Positions 46,230-58,946 are shown, numbered from the stretch's first letter. The stretch is DNA of 64,000 bases from Gordonia jinghuaiqii (GCF_014041935.1 NZ_CP059491.1:3162001-3226000); one strand, 5' to 3'. Notes: generated from the sequence alone by a model not told the origin. Program-made: numbers and translations.

Positions 46230-46625
46230 CTATTGTGCTGGGCCGGCGGACTCCGGTGCCGGGTCGGCCCCGGTCCGGGCGTCGGCCCCGAAGGTCAGCG
46301 ACTCGGTGTCGAAGCAACTGTGATTGCCGGTGTGACAGGCCGCCCCGACCTGATCGACGACGAGCAGGACGGTGTCGCCGTCGCAGTCCAGACGGGCGTC
46401 GTGCACGTACTGCGTGTGGCCGCTGGTCTCACCCTTGACCCAGTACTCCTGACGCGACCGCGAGTAGTACGTGCCCTTGCGGGTCGCCAGCGTGCGTTCC
46501 AGTGCGACGTCGTCCATCCACGCGACCATCAGGACCGTTCCGGTGCCGCGCTCCTGCGCGACCGCGGTGAACAATCCGTCGGCATTGCGCTTGAGCCGGG
46601 CGGCGAGATCGGGATCGAGTGCCAT
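46230..46625 (-). CDS. hisI: Phosphoribosyl-AMP cyclohydrolase
   Basis: 131 aa. It is the third step of histidine synthesis. [39 protein letters not shown] (in part: [14 protein letters not shown] and [17 protein letters not shown]) and the Zn-binding [22 protein letters not shown] (in part: [17 protein letters not shown]) are diagnostic. hisE is not fused. The start overlaps the stop of the repetitive 40-codon ORF by one base. Confidence 0.95.
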   Translation of the reverse strand: MALDPDLAARLKRNADGLFTAVAQERGTGTVLMVAWMDDVALERTLATRKGTYYSRSRQEYWVKGETSGHTQYVHDARLDCDGDTVLLVVDQVGAACHTGNHSCFDTESLTFGADARTGADPAPESAGPAQ

Positions 46626-46747
46626 CAGCGAACTCCCCTGTCGGTGGTGGACGGATCGGGGGCGGACGGATCGGGGGCGGACGGATCGGGGGCGGACGAA
46701 TCGGGGCCGGACGAATCGGGGCCGGACCGGTACGGCTCGTTGCTCAT
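46625..46747 (-). CDS. 40-codon repetitive ORF coupled between hisF and hisI
   Basis: ATG 46747 overlaps the hisF stop (ATGA) and its TGA overlaps the hisI start (TGATG). The encoded peptide is MSNEPYRS, then five copies of a pentapeptide of the type PDSSG/PDPSA, then TTDRGVR. It has no fold or homologue that I recognise. The overlaps suggest it is translated and keeps ribosomes running from hisF into hisI. Whether the peptide itself acts is unknown. Confidence 0.5.
   Translation of the reverse strand: MSNEPYRSGPDSSGPDSSAPDPSAPDPSAPDPSTTDRGVR
46651..46725. repeat. Five 15-bp tandem repeats in the hisF-hisI gap
   Basis: Units begin at 46651, 46666, 46681, 46696 and 46711. The first three are ACGGATCGGGGGCGG and the last two ACGAATCGGGGCCGG. 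The unit length is a multiple of three, so expansion keeps the small ORF open. Confidence 0.9.
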
Positions 46748-47517
46748 CGGACGGTGATCCCCGCGTCGCGCATGGCCGCCTTGACCTCGGCGACGGTCAG
46801 TTCGCCGAAGTGGAAGACCGATGCCGCGAGGACCGCGTCCGCGCCCGCCTCGACGGCCGGTGCGAAATCCTCGACCTTCCCGGCGCCGCCGCTGGCGATC
46901 ACCGGTACCGACACCGCCGCCCGGACCGCGGCCAGCATGCGCAGGTCGAAACCCGCCTTGGTGCCGTCGGCGTCCATCGAGTTCAGCAGGATCTCGCCGA
47001 CCCCGAGTTCCTGTCCGCGGACCGCCCATTCGATGGCGTCGATCCCGGTGCCCTTGCGACCGCCATGGGTGGTGACCTCCCAGCCCGACGGGGTGGGTTT
47101 CGAACCCTCGGGAACGGTGCGCGCGTCGACCGACAGCACGATGCACTGTGAGCCGTACCGCCGGCTCATCTCGCCGAGCACCTCCGGCCGGGCGATGGCC
47201 GCGGTGTTGACGCTGACCTTGTCGGCACCGGCACGCAGCATGGTGTCGACGTCGTCGACCGTGCGGATGCCGCCACCGACGGTGAGCGGGATGAAGACCT
47301 GGTCCGCAGTGCGCTTCACGACGTCGATCATCGTGGAGCGGCCCGAGCTCGACGCGGTGACGTCGAGGAAGGTCAGCTCATCGGCGCCCTCACGGTCGTA
47401 ACGCTCGGCGAGCTCGACGGGGTCGCCTGCGTCGCGCAGGTTCTCGAAATTCACGCCCTTCACGACGCGGCCGTCGTCGACATCCAGGCACGGGATGACC
47501 CGGGTCGCCAGAGTCAT
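46744..47517 (-). CDS. hisF: Imidazole glycerol phosphate synthase, cyclase subunit
   Basis: 257 aa TIM barrel. Catalytic Asp residues lie in [19 protein letters not shown] (N-terminal) and in [19 protein letters not shown] (in part: [14 protein letters not shown]). [15 protein letters not shown] in the form [15 protein letters not shown] and [14 protein letters not shown] are phosphate-binding loops. It works with HisH. Its stop overlaps the small repetitive ORF, and 85 bases separate it from the phosphatase gene upstream. Confidence 0.97.
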   Translation of the reverse strand: MTLATRVIPCLDVDDGRVVKGVNFENLRDAGDPVELAERYDREGADELTFLDVTASSSGRSTMIDVVKRTADQVFIPLTVGGGIRTVDDVDTMLRAGADKVSVNTAAIARPEVLGEMSRRYGSQCIVLSVDARTVPEGSKPTPSGWEVTTHGGRKGTGIDAIEWAVRGQELGVGEILLNSMDADGTKAGFDLRMLAAVRAAVSVPVIASGGAGKVEDFAPAVEAGADAVLAASVFHFGELTVAEVKAAMRDAGITVR

Positions 47518-47602
47518 CGTCGGGTCTCCTTCATGTCGGTGCGCTCCATGGGTCGGGCCGGCCTCTCTCCTACGGAATCCTGGCTCGCGGACGGTCCGGC
47601 GG

Positions 47603-48424
47603 TCACGGCGACCACTCTCCGATCGTCTCGCCGATGACCTGCATCAGTCCCGCATGCACGCGCGGGGCCCCGGCCACGAGAGAGGGCGACGCGACGGTCC
47701 ACGGCTCTCCTGCGATGTCGGTCGCCACACCGCCGGCCGCGCGGACCAGGGCGGCGCCCGCGGCGTTGTCCCACGGATGGCGGCCGAAGGCCACCGCCCC
47801 GCCGAACACCCCGGCGGCGGTGAACGCCATGTCCACACCGGTGGATCCGGTCATCCGGATGCGGGCGGCGCGGGTGCTGACCTCACGGAGCAGGTCGGCG
47901 CGACGTGCGCCCGGGTAAGGCCCGCCGCTTCGCGCATTGAACGGACCGAAGGCGATCGCGGCCTCCTCGAGCGGGATGTCCGGCGGCGGTGAGACCGCCT
48001 CGCCGTCGATCAGCAGCGGACCGTCGGCGTGCGCGGCGTAGCGGCGCCCGACCAGGGGCAGCCAGGTGAGTCCGAGAGTGGCCTCGCCGTCGACGACGAG
48101 GCCGAGGAGGATGCCGGTGAGCGGCATGCCCGCGGAGTAGTTGAAGGTGCCGTCGATCGGATCGAGGACCCACACCGGACCGTCGACGACGTCGGCGCCG
48201 CCGAATTCCTCCCCGTGCACCGGGATCTGGGTGCGATCGGCCAGTTCGGCACCGATGGAACGTTCGAGATCGAGATCGATCTGGGTGGCGAAGTCGGTGC
48301 CGCCCTTGTGCACCGCGCTCGGCGCACCCTGGCCGTCGACGAAGCGATCGACGGCGCGGTCGAGGATCGACCCCGCGGTGTCGAGGAGCCGTGGCAGGTC
48401 GAGAGTGGCTTCCGAAGCGCTCAT
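47603..48424 (-). CDS. Inositol-monophosphatase-family protein, probable histidinol phosphatase
   Basis: 273 aa. Metal motifs are PVHGEEFGG near residue 71, [20 protein letters not shown] (in part: [11 protein letters not shown]) near 86 and [19 protein letters not shown] (in part: [11 protein letters not shown]) near 216, as in the Li-sensitive phosphatase family. In M. tuberculosis the gene at this position is impA (Rv1604). In actinobacteria an IMPase-like protein serves as histidinol-phosphate phosphatase, so the position between hisA and hisF favours that role over inositol. Start ATG 48424 overlaps the hisA stop (TGATG). Confidence 0.88.
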   Translation of the reverse strand: MSASEATLDLPRLLDTAGSILDRAVDRFVDGQGAPSAVHKGGTDFATQIDLDLERSIGAELADRTQIPVHGEEFGGADVVDGPVWVLDPIDGTFNYSAGMPLTGILLGLVVDGEATLGLTWLPLVGRRYAAHADGPLLIDGEAVSPPPDIPLEEAAIAFGPFNARSGGPYPGARRADLLREVSTRAARIRMTGSTGVDMAFTAAGVFGGAVAFGRHPWDNAAGAALVRAAGGVATDIAGEPWTVASPSLVAGAPRVHAGLMQVIGETIGEWSP

Positions 48425-49167
48425 CAGACCCCGGCGACGGCCGTCAGGGCCTCGGGCAGCGTGAAGCGGCCCGCGTACAGCGCCTTGCCGACGATGGCTC
48501 CCTCGACACCCTGATCGGTGAGGCCGGCGATCGCGACGAGATCGTCGACGGCCGAGACGCCACCGGAGGCGACGATCGGGGCGTCGGTGGCAGCGGCCAC
48601 CTCGGCGAGCAGTTCCAGGTTGGGACCCTTGAGCGTGCCGTCCTTGGACACATCGGTCACCACGTAGCGTGCGCAGCCGTCGCGGTTGAGTCGCTCCAGG
48701 ACCTCCCAGAGGTCCCCGCCGTCGGTGACCCAGCCCCGTCCGCGCAGACGGTAGGACTCGCCGTCCCGGATGACGTCGAGTCCGACGGCGATCCGGTCGC
48801 CGTGTTCGGCGATCGCACGGGCGCACCACTCGGGGTTCTCGAGGGCGGCGGTGCCGAGGTTCACGCGGGTGCAGCCGGTGGCGAGCGCGGCGGCGAGCGA
48901 GTCGTCGTCGCGGATTCCGCCGGACAACTCGACCTTCACGTCGAGCTCACCGACGACACCGGCGAGCAGGTCGCGGTTGTCGCCACGGCCGAACGCCGCG
49001 TCGAGATCGACGAGGTGGATCCACTCGGCACCGTCGCGCTGCCATGCCAGGGCGGCGTCCCGCGGCGAGCCGTAGGAGGTCTCGGTGCCGGCCGCCCCCT
49101 GGACCAGGCGGACCGCCTGCCCGTCGGCGACGTCGACGGCGGGAAGGAGCTCGAGAGTGCTGCCCAT
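48424..49167 (-). CDS. priA: HisA/PriA bifunctional phosphoribosyl isomerase
   Basis: 247 aa TIM barrel. Markers are [20 protein letters not shown] (in part: [13 protein letters not shown]), [48 protein letters not shown] (in part: [14 protein letters not shown]) and PIVASGGVS. It isomerises ProFAR. No trpF is present in the trp cluster, and in actinobacteria this protein (PriA) also does the TrpF step. ATG 49167 follows AGGAAAG; in-frame extension upstream is repetitive and rejected. Confidence 0.93.
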   Translation of the reverse strand: MGSTLELLPAVDVADGQAVRLVQGAAGTETSYGSPRDAALAWQRDGAEWIHLVDLDAAFGRGDNRDLLAGVVGELDVKVELSGGIRDDDSLAAALATGCTRVNLGTAALENPEWCARAIAEHGDRIAVGLDVIRDGESYRLRGRGWVTDGGDLWEVLERLNRDGCARYVVTDVSKDGTLKGPNLELLAEVAAATDAPIVASGGVSAVDDLVAIAGLTDQGVEGAIVGKALYAGRFTLPEALTAVAGV

Positions 49168-49280
49168 GGGTGAATCTTTCCTGTCTGTGTGCGTGTTCTC
49201 GGCGTGCATGTTCTTGTCGGCGTGCGTGTTCGGTGTGCGGTGTTCCTCGTGGGGCGGGTCGGGTGTCGCGGCATCCGTGC

Positions 49281-49586
49281 TCAGGAAGCGTCCGGGCGAT
49301 GGCCCGCCTGCTCGGCGAGCATCGCCGCCCGGGCGCGATTGACCATGCGGTTTGCCACCGTACCGATCGCGGCGATCATCGCCGCCACCGCTACCAGTGC
49401 GGCGACCAGACCCGCGAACGGCGACCAGTGCGCGCACAGCACGATGACGGGCACCGACACCGCCAGGACGAGCACGCCCGCGCCGAGAGCGTAGAACGCG
49501 AGTTTGGCGATCGAGAAACCGGCGGCGGGCCGCAGGGCCGGGCCCTGGACGCCGCGATCCGCCGGAGACTCCCCGCCCAGGGTCAT
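49281..49586 (-). CDS. Small two-helix membrane protein between hisH and hisA
   Basis: 101 aa. Two hydrophobic helices fall at about residues 28-50 and 57-78 with a short loop (AHWSPF). The tail [20 protein letters not shown] is basic. ATG 49586 overlaps the hisH stop. A protein of this kind sits in his operons of several Mycobacteriales. Its function is unknown. It is followed by a 113-base gap containing degenerate 15-18-bp repeats before hisA. Confidence 0.75.
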   Translation of the reverse strand: MTLGGESPADRGVQGPALRPAAGFSIAKLAFYALGAGVLVLAVSVPVIVLCAHWSPFAGLVAALVAVAAMIAAIGTVANRMVNRARAAMLAEQAGHRPDAS

Positions 49587-50217
49587 GACAGTGCCCGCAC
49601 CCAGTTCTCGAGGAGGTGAGCGCCGGCGTCACCGGACTTCTCCGGATGGAACTGCGTGGCCGAGAGCGGGCCGTTCTCGACCGCGGCCAGGAATCGGCCG
49701 CCGTGTTCGGACCAGGTCAGTTTGGGTGCGGTCAGCGGCGAACCCTCGTTGTCCATCTCCCACGTCTGCGCCGCGTAGGAGTGCACGAAGTAGAACCGCG
49801 TGTCGGCGTCGAGGCCGTCGAACAACACCGAGCCCTCCGGCGCGTCGACCGTGTTCCAGCCCATGTGCGGCAACACCGGCGCGGGAAGCTGGGTGACGCT
49901 ACCCGGCCATTCGCCGCACCCGTCCGCCTCCACACCGAACTCGACGCCGCGCTCGAAGAGGATCTGCATGCCGACGCAGATGCCGAGAACGGGTCGGCCA
50001 CCCGCGAGGCGTCGACCCACGATGCGGTCACCCTTGACCGCGCGCAACCCGTCCATGCAGGCGGCGAAGGCGCCGACGCCCGGCACGACCAGGCCGGTGG
50101 CCTCGAGGGCGGTGGTGAAGTCGGAGGTCACGGTCACCGTCGCGCCGGTCCGTTCCAGGGCGCGCTGCGCCGACCGGAGGTTGCCGGAACCGTAGTCCAG
50201 GATGGTGACGTCGATGC

Positions 50218-50221
<4 letters not shown>
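49583..50221 (-). CDS. hisH: Imidazole glycerol phosphate synthase, glutaminase subunit
   Basis: 212 aa class-I glutamine amidotransferase. The nucleophile Cys lies in [20 protein letters not shown] (in part: [12 protein letters not shown]), and the His-Glu pair in [10 protein letters not shown] near residue 190. The opening [21 protein letters not shown] (in part: [12 protein letters not shown]) is characteristic. It supplies ammonia to HisF. It overlaps hisB by 4 bases upstream and the small membrane protein downstream. Confidence 0.96.
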
Positions 50222-53341
<3,120 letters not shown>

Positions 53342-53447
53342 GATCTCTCCTGGTGGTGCGAGAATGTACCCATCCAGGATACGGGTCGCTCGCCAGCGGG
53401 TTTCCCACGCGGTGGTGACAGCGGTTCGCCGGTCGTCGAATATCCGC

Positions 53448-53478
53448 TTGACCTTTCCGTTGCGGCAACTTCTACGGT
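53448..53478 (+). promoter_or_regulatory. MerR-type promoter with 19-bp spacer and central dyad
   Basis: TTGACC (53448-53453) and TACGGT (53473-53478) are separated by exactly 19 bases. The spacer centre is the palindrome GTTG-CGG-CAAC (53459-53469). Overlong spacing with a central dyad is the hallmark of promoters activated by MerR proteins. Confidence 0.75.
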
Positions 53479-53525
53479 CGAAGACGAGGCCGGAACCACC
53501 GGCCTCACGGACGATGGGAATCGCG

Positions 53526-54284
53526 ATGATCTGGTCGATCGCCGAGGTGGCGAGGATGTCGGGGGTCACCGCCCGCACCCTGCGGCACTACGACGACATC
53601 GGACTGCTCACGCCTGCCCGGGTGGGCGCCAACGGCTACCGCTTCTACGAGGAGGAGCAACTGCTGCGACTGCAGCAGATCCTCGTCCTGCGCGAACTCG
53701 GCCTGGGACTGGCCGAGATCGCCGAGTCGGTCGACTCCGAGCCGAACACGCTGGCCGCCCTGAGAAGACAACACATCCGCCTGCTCGCGGAGCGTGACCG
53801 CATGGCTCGCATGGCGCAGACCGTGGCACGCACCATCGCCGAGCTCGAAGGGAAGACGCAGATGACAGACAAGGTCAACCGCCCGGAGAATCTGTTCGAG
53901 GGCTTCGATCACACGCAATACGACGACGAGGCCCGCGAACGTTGGCCGGAAGAGTTCGAACAGTCTCGGCGCAACACCGCGGCATTGTCCCCCGAGGACG
54001 TCGAACAGATGCAGCGGGAACTGACCGCGGCGATGATCCGGATGGCCGAGTTCATGACCACCGGTACGCCGGTCGCCGACCCGGCGGTCCAGGAGGAGGT
54101 ACACGAGCACTACCAGGGCATCTGCCGGTTCTGGACGCCTGATCGTGAGGCATACAAGTGCTTGGGGCAGATGTATGTGGACGACGAGCGGTTCACGGTG
54201 AACTACGAGAAGATCGCCGAGGGCCTCGCCGAGTACCAGCGGGACGCGATGGTCATCTACGCGGACGAGCGGCTCGGCGGATAG
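53526..54284 (+). CDS. MerR-family regulator with TipAS antibiotic-recognition domain
   Basis: 252 aa. Residues 1-70 are the MerR DNA-binding domain ([26 protein letters not shown], in part [19 protein letters not shown]), followed by a coiled-coil helix ([21 protein letters not shown], in part). Residues 110-252 fit the TipAS domain, with [23 protein letters not shown] (in part) and [23 protein letters not shown] (in part: [16 protein letters not shown]). The Cys could bind thiopeptide-like ligands as in TipA. ATG 53526 is chosen for its GGGA site; ATG 53514 adds four residues. It probably activates its own 19-bp-spacer promoter. Confidence 0.88.
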   Translation: MIWSIAEVARMSGVTARTLRHYDDIGLLTPARVGANGYRFYEEEQLLRLQQILVLRELGLGLAEIAESVDSEPNTLAALRRQHIRLLAERDRMARMAQTVARTIAELEGKTQMTDKVNRPENLFEGFDHTQYDDEARERWPEEFEQSRRNTAALSPEDVEQMQRELTAAMIRMAEFMTTGTPVADPAVQEEVHEHYQGICRFWTPDREAYKCLGQMYVDDERFTVNYEKIAEGLAEYQRDAMVIYADERLGG

Positions 54285-54357
54285 CCCCGCCGTGCTCCCG
54301 GGGCAGTTCGTGAGCCCCTGGGGGTCGGCAGTCCCTGACCGTCGGGGCCGCCTTTCG

Positions 54358-54374
54358 ATGGGTAGGACACCCAT
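54358..54374. promoter_or_regulatory. Short inverted repeat upstream of the hemerythrin gene
   Basis: ATGGGT and ACCCAT are separated by 5 bases (ATGGGTAGGACACCCAT). They lie about 100 bases before the hemerythrin start. It may be an operator; no binding protein is suggested by the sequence. Confidence 0.35.
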
Positions 54375-54473
54375 GTGCCGGCGCAATCGCGCCGATGCTC
54401 CTACCGTGGAGCTGTGGCCACCGATCGGACGCCGACGAGCGCGTGGGCTGCCCGACGACCGAGAGGCAAGACA

Positions 54474-54956
54474 GTGTGCCAATACTGCGGGTGCCGCGAC
54501 ATGCCGTTGCTGCGGGACTACACCGCCGAGCACGAACGCGTCGTGAACTTCGGCGGGGACGCGGTGCGCGCGCTCGATGCGGGGGATCTCGACCGTGCAC
54601 GCGACCTCGCCGGACGTCTCGCCGACGAACTCCGATCCCACTGGCGAGGCGAGGAGGACGGGTTGTTCGCCCAGCTGCTCGACACCGAGCACGACCTCTT
54701 CGTCGAGTACATCGACCCGCTCGTCGCCGAACACCGTGAACTCGGCGCGTTCCTGGCGTCGATGGATCTCGCCGATCCCGCCGACGAGGACAGATTCCGA
54801 GACGCGGTCTTCGCCCTCCATCTGCACATCGCGAAAGAAGAGGACGCGCTGTTCCCGGCGTCGGTGACCACACTCGACGGCGATCAGTGGGACGCCGCGA
54901 TCGCGGCATGGCACCGGGCGCACCCCGGCGAGAAGATGCTCGAGACGGGCATCTAG
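54474..54956 (+). CDS. Hemerythrin-domain protein with N-terminal CxxCxC motif
   Basis: 160 aa. It has an HHE four-helix diiron domain. Candidate iron ligands are HERVV near residue 20, SHWRGEED, VAEHRELGAF and HLHIAKEEDALFP. The protein starts MCQYCGCRDMPLL (GTG start), a short cysteine cluster common in actinobacterial hemerythrin-like proteins and possibly redox- or metal-sensing. GTG 54474 follows GAGAGG. It is co-directional with the TipA-like gene but separated by 189 bases, so likely independent. Confidence 0.85.
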   Translation: MCQYCGCRDMPLLRDYTAEHERVVNFGGDAVRALDAGDLDRARDLAGRLADELRSHWRGEEDGLFAQLLDTEHDLFVEYIDPLVAEHRELGAFLASMDLADPADEDRFRDAVFALHLHIAKEEDALFPASVTTLDGDQWDAAIAAWHRAHPGEKMLETGI

Positions 54957-54977
54957 GCGAGTCGCTCGGACACGGTC

Positions 54978-55010
54978 AGCAATAGGTATCGATCAGCGAC
55001 ACCTACTGCT
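54978..55010 (+). terminator. Hairpin after the hemerythrin gene, possible terminator
   Basis: AGCAATAGGT pairs with ACCTACTGCT (9 of 10) over a 13-base loop, 22 bases after the stop. No U-run follows, so it would be a weak or factor-aided terminator. The remaining bases before the HNH gene hold only the SOS-like site. Confidence 0.4.
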
Positions 55011-55122
55011 GAACAGACGATCCCCCGACCGCATCGACAGCGCGTTATCACACACCACCGACATCCCCGGGCCCACAAGCATCTCCGACACTCGTTGCGC
55101 GCCAGTGGAATTGCAGGTCGTC

Positions 55123-55138
55123 TCGAACATGTATTCGC
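55123..55138. promoter_or_regulatory. LexA/SOS-box-like site
   Basis: TCGAAC-ATGT-ATTCGC matches the mycobacterial SOS box TCGAAC-N4-GTTCGA at 10 of 12 defined positions. It lies 31 bases before the DUF222-HNH gene. Members of the 13E12 family in M. tuberculosis are known to be LexA-controlled. Confidence 0.5.
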
Positions 55139-55168
55139 ACTATCGGTTTCCCGAGGGGGGCGACAGCG

Positions 55169-56838
55169 GTGGCCGACATTGTTGCCGATTCCACGACCGC
55201 CCCATCGGGCGGCGCCGGCGAGATCATCGCCGCAATCCACACCCTCGTCGGCCGGCTGCAGACGGCAGACCTGACGAAGTGCTCCGATGCCGAACTGGTC
55301 GACATCGCCGCCGAGACCGAAAGGGCCATTGCCCGAATCGGTTTCGCCGGTGACCGTCAGATCGTCGAAGCCACCGACCGCGGGCTGCCCCAGAAGACCG
55401 GGTACCGCAGCATCATCGGAGTTCATGACACACCGCCTCCGCATCGCCGAACCCATGCGTCGACGCAACCAGATGGTCGCCACCGCAACATTTTCCGATC
55501 TCACGACCGGTGAGCCACTGTCGCCGCAGCACCCGACGCTGGCCGACGCCTTCGCCGACGGACGGGTGGGTTCGGCCCACGTGCGCGCTGTCATCGACGT
55601 GCTCGACCAGATTCCCCACGCCGTCGATCACGACGTGAAGGTGGCCGCCGAACGACAGATGACCGAGATCGCCGTCGACCACACCCCCGCCGACATCACC
55701 AATCTCGGCGCACGACTCCTCGCACACCTCGACCCCGACGGCACCCTCACCGACGACGCCGACCGCACCCGCCGCCGCAACCTCTGGCTCAATCGACAGC
55801 GCGCCGACGGCACCGCCAAGATGACCGGAAATCTCACACCCGAGTTGGCTGCCCGGATCTCCACGATGCTCGCCGTCTGGGCCAAACCCGGGATGAACAA
55901 CCCCAACGACCCTGAATCGCCCTGCGGCGCCTACGAAGACGCCGACCCGGCCCAGGTCGCGGCCGCCGCCGATCGCGATGACCGTACACCCGCCCAACGC
56001 AACCACGACGCGTTCGACGCTCTCCTGAAGGCAGTCCTGGAAGACGGGTTGTTGGGGTGAGACCCACCGCGGGCTTCCGGTGCAGCTGATCGTCAAAGCC
56101 GACCTCAACGATCTCATCCGCGAAGCCGGTCTGGCGACCACCGCGACCGGCAACCTTCTGCCCATCTCCGACGTCCTCGCCCTCGCCGCCGACGCCCAGC
56201 CCCATCTCGCGGTGTTCAAAGACGCCACCGCCGTCCCGCTGTACTTCGGACACGGCAAACGGCTCGCCACCCGCGATCAGCGTCTGGTCTCCTTCGCCAG
56301 ACCCGACGGCGAGGTGTGCTCGGCACCGGGCTGCGACCAACCCGCGACCCACGTGGAGATGCATCACGCCGAAAGAGACTGGGCCGACGGCGGATTCACC
56401 GACATCACCGACCTCGCACCGGCCTGCCCGAAACACAACCGGATGGTCAGCGGCCGCCCCGGCCACTACACCACCCGGATGCAACGTCACGGAGCCGACG
56501 AGGGCCGTTGCGTGTGGCGACTCAACACCCAGCCCGGCGCGCCACCCAACCCCGAACGCATCAACCGGCGACCCGACATACCCAGCCGGTTCGCCCGACA
56601 TCTGACACAGGTGCGCGACGAGATCCACGGACCACAGACGTCCGGCGATGAGGCACGCCCTGGTGACCCGCACCCAGATGACCTGAGCCTCAGTCTGCGC
56701 CGGGTGATCGACTACCGACCGATGATCACGCCGGAGTCGCCACATCCACGCACTGAAACACGGCCTCTGACATCGGTCGAAGCCCACCTCGAACAGATCC
56801 TCGTCCGACACCGACTGCAGCGTAACGCAACTGGTTGA
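55169..56838 (+). pseudogene. DUF222-HNH endonuclease (13E12 repeat family), two frameshifts
   Basis: Three consecutive frames make one protein of about 555 residues. Frame one (from GTG 55169) ends its homology at QKTGYRSI; the match continues one base later as EFMTHRLRIAEPMRRRNQM. It then runs to DGLLG near 56057 and continues one base later as ETHRGLPVQLIVKADLNDL. The HNH end is intact: CSAPGCDQPATHVEMHHAERDWADGG (in part: APGCDQPATHVEMHH) and LAPACPKHNRMV. Each break is a single extra base, the second in a GGGG run. It is either a pseudogene or carries sequencing errors. Confidence 0.88.
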
Positions 56839-56949
56839 TGGTGTCCGCGGGCTCGCGGTTCACTCAGATCAGGGGGCGCGTGCGGGCACCCGTTCGAGCC
56901 TGTCCGCCGGCAACCGTGCCTGACCGGCAGCCTCAGTCCTTCGGCCGCC

Positions 56950-57876
56950 TCAGTCCTTCGGCGCGGGGATGTCCAGACCCAGATCGAGCACGGTGACCGA
57001 ATGGGTCAGCGCGCCGACGGCAAGATAGTCGACGCCGGTGCGGGCGTAGTCCGCGGCGACCTCCAGCGACAAACCTCCGGAGCTCTCCAGCTTGGTCTCC
57101 GGCGAGCGGGTGTTCCGACGCTGAACTGCCATCTGGGTTTCCCAGGGCTGGAAGTTGTCCAGCAACACCAGCTGTGGTTCGAGTTCGAGGACCTCGTCGA
57201 GCTGAGCCAGTGAATCCACCTCGACCTCCACCGGCAGTCCGGGAGCCGCGGCGTGCACCGCCTGCAGCGCCGCCGCGACGGACCCGGTGGCGGCCACGTG
57301 GTTGTCCTTGATGAGTGCGGCGTCGCCGAGTCCCATGCGGTGGTTGGCTCCCCCGCCGGCTCGTACGGCGTACTTCTGCAGCGAACGCAGTCCCGGCAAC
57401 GTCTTTCGGGTGTCACGGATCGTCGCGCCGGTACCCTCGATCGCCGCCACCCACTCGGCGGTGGCCGTCGCGATACCCGACATGTGCGAGATCAGATTCA
57501 ACGCGGTGCGTTCGGCGGTCAGCAGCGCGCGCGTCGGGGCGTGCACGGCGAGGACGACGGTGCCCGGCTCCACACGGGTGCCGTCGTCGACCCGGCTGGT
57601 GATCGAGTACCCGCCCGCGCCGATGACCTCGTCGAAGACGGCCTCGACGACGGGCACGCCCGCGATCACCCCGTGTGAGCGGCTGACGATCGCCGCGTCG
57701 ACGGTCGCGTCCTCGGGCACGGTCGATGACGTGGTGACGTCGGGCCCGTAGCGGAGGTCTTCGTCGAGCGCGGTCCGGATCAGCGCACGGACCTCGTCGT
57801 CGACCGGCGATCCCAGGGTGCCACCCGCGGCCTGCCCGACGAATCCGTCGCCCACAGCAACTTCACTCACGCTCAT
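56950..57876 (-). CDS. nadC: Quinolinate phosphoribosyltransferase
   Basis: 308 aa. It makes nicotinate mononucleotide from quinolinate and PRPP. Conserved segments are [19 protein letters not shown] (in part: [12 protein letters not shown]), [20 protein letters not shown] (in part: [13 protein letters not shown]), [30 protein letters not shown] (in part: [26 protein letters not shown]) and [15 protein letters not shown]. Start ATG 57876 overlaps the nadA stop by 4 bases, so nadB is missing from its usual place between them. The 3' end lies beside a 17-bp duplication. Confidence 0.95.
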   Translation of the reverse strand: MSVSEVAVGDGFVGQAAGGTLGSPVDDEVRALIRTALDEDLRYGPDVTTSSTVPEDATVDAAIVSRSHGVIAGVPVVEAVFDEVIGAGGYSITSRVDDGTRVEPGTVVLAVHAPTRALLTAERTALNLISHMSGIATATAEWVAAIEGTGATIRDTRKTLPGLRSLQKYAVRAGGGANHRMGLGDAALIKDNHVAATGSVAAALQAVHAAAPGLPVEVEVDSLAQLDEVLELEPQLVLLDNFQPWETQMAVQRRNTRSPETKLESSGGLSLEVAADYARTGVDYLAVGALTHSVTVLDLGLDIPAPKD

Positions 57877-58946
57877 TCGCCGGCCCCGGGGTTGCCGATC
57901 GCGATCATGCGCTCGACGCTCTTACGTGCCTTCTCGGCGACATCGGCGTCGACGAACACCTCGTCGCGTCCCTCACGCAGGCAGCGCAGCAGCGCGGCGG
58001 GGGTGATCATCTTCATGTACGGGCACGACGCGCGGTCGTTGACGGCCTGGAAGTCGATTCCGGGCGCGGCCTTGCGCAACTGGTGCAGCATGCCGATCTC
58101 GGTGGCGACGAGGACCTGCGAGGCGCCGGTCTGGCGTGCGGCGTCGAGCATGCCGCCGGTGGACAGGATCTTGACGCGATCCTCCGGGACCGCACCTTCG
58201 CCCGCGAGGTACAGAGCCGAGGTGGCGCAACCACATTCGGGGTGGATGAACAGATCGGCACCCGGGTGGGCGGCGGCCTGCTCGGCGAGCTCGTCGCCGT
58301 TGATGCCGGCGTGGACGTGGCATTCACCCGCCCAGATGTGGATGTTGTCGCGACCGGTCTCGCGCTTGACGTGCGCGCCGAGGAACTGGTCCGGCAGGAA
58401 CAGCACATCCCGATCGGGATCGATCGAGGCGACGACGTCCACCGCGTTCGACGACGTGCAGCAGATGTCGGTGAGGCCCTTCACCTCGGCGGTGGTGTTG
58501 ACGTACGACACGACGACCGCGTCGGGGAACTCGGCCTTCCACTCGCGCAGCTCGTCGGCGGTGATCGAGTCGGCCAGGGAGCAGCCGGCACGCTCGTCCG
58601 GGATCAGGACGCGCTTGTCGGGGCTGAGGATCTTGGCGGTCTCGGCCATGAAGTGCACGCCGCAGAAGATGATCTCGTCCGAGTCGACCTCGGCAGCGAT
58701 GCGCGACAGCGCGAGGGAGTCACCGACGTGATCGGCGACGTCCTGGATCGCCGGCAGCTGGTAGTTGTGCGCGAGCAGGGTTGCGTTACGGGCACGTGCG
58801 AGGCGTCGAACCTCCTCCGCCCACTCCTGGGTCGGTTCCACTCCGGTGTAGCCACCGGGTGCGTCGAACCATGCGGCATCCATGAGCGCTGAGCCCGAAC
58901 CCGCGGGCGCGGTCACGGCCGCGGGGCGATCACTGGTGATGCTCAT
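57873..58946 (-). CDS. nadA: Quinolinate synthase
   Basis: 357 aa. It is a 4Fe-4S enzyme condensing iminoaspartate with DHAP. Cluster cysteines lie in [17 protein letters not shown] (C110 region), [13 protein letters not shown] and [40 protein letters not shown] (in part: [20 protein letters not shown]) is the signature. ATG 58946 follows GAGGAG; an extension to 58991 is rejected. An NrtR-type palindrome lies 83 bases upstream. Confidence 0.95.
   Translation of the reverse strand: MSITSDRPAAVTAPAGSGSALMDAAWFDAPGGYTGVEPTQEWAEEVRRLARARNATLLAHNYQLPAIQDVADHVGDSLALSRIAAEVDSDEIIFCGVHFMAETAKILSPDKRVLIPDERAGCSLADSITADELREWKAEFPDAVVVSYVNTTAEVKGLTDICCTSSNAVDVVASIDPDRDVLFLPDQFLGAHVKRETGRDNIHIWAGECHVHAGINGDELAEQAAAHPGADLFIHPECGCATSALYLAGEGAVPEDRVKILSTGGMLDAARQTGASQVLVATEIGMLHQLRKAAPGIDFQAVNDRASCPYMKMITPAALLRCLREGRDEVFVDADVAEKARKSVERMIAIGNPGAGE

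Noticed and set aside
49165..49240. N-terminal extension or His-rich leader peptide before hisA
   Set aside because: The in-frame upstream stretch ([14 protein letters not shown]) contains a few His codons but no run of them and no terminator or antiterminator pairs. A good ribosome site precedes ATG 49167.
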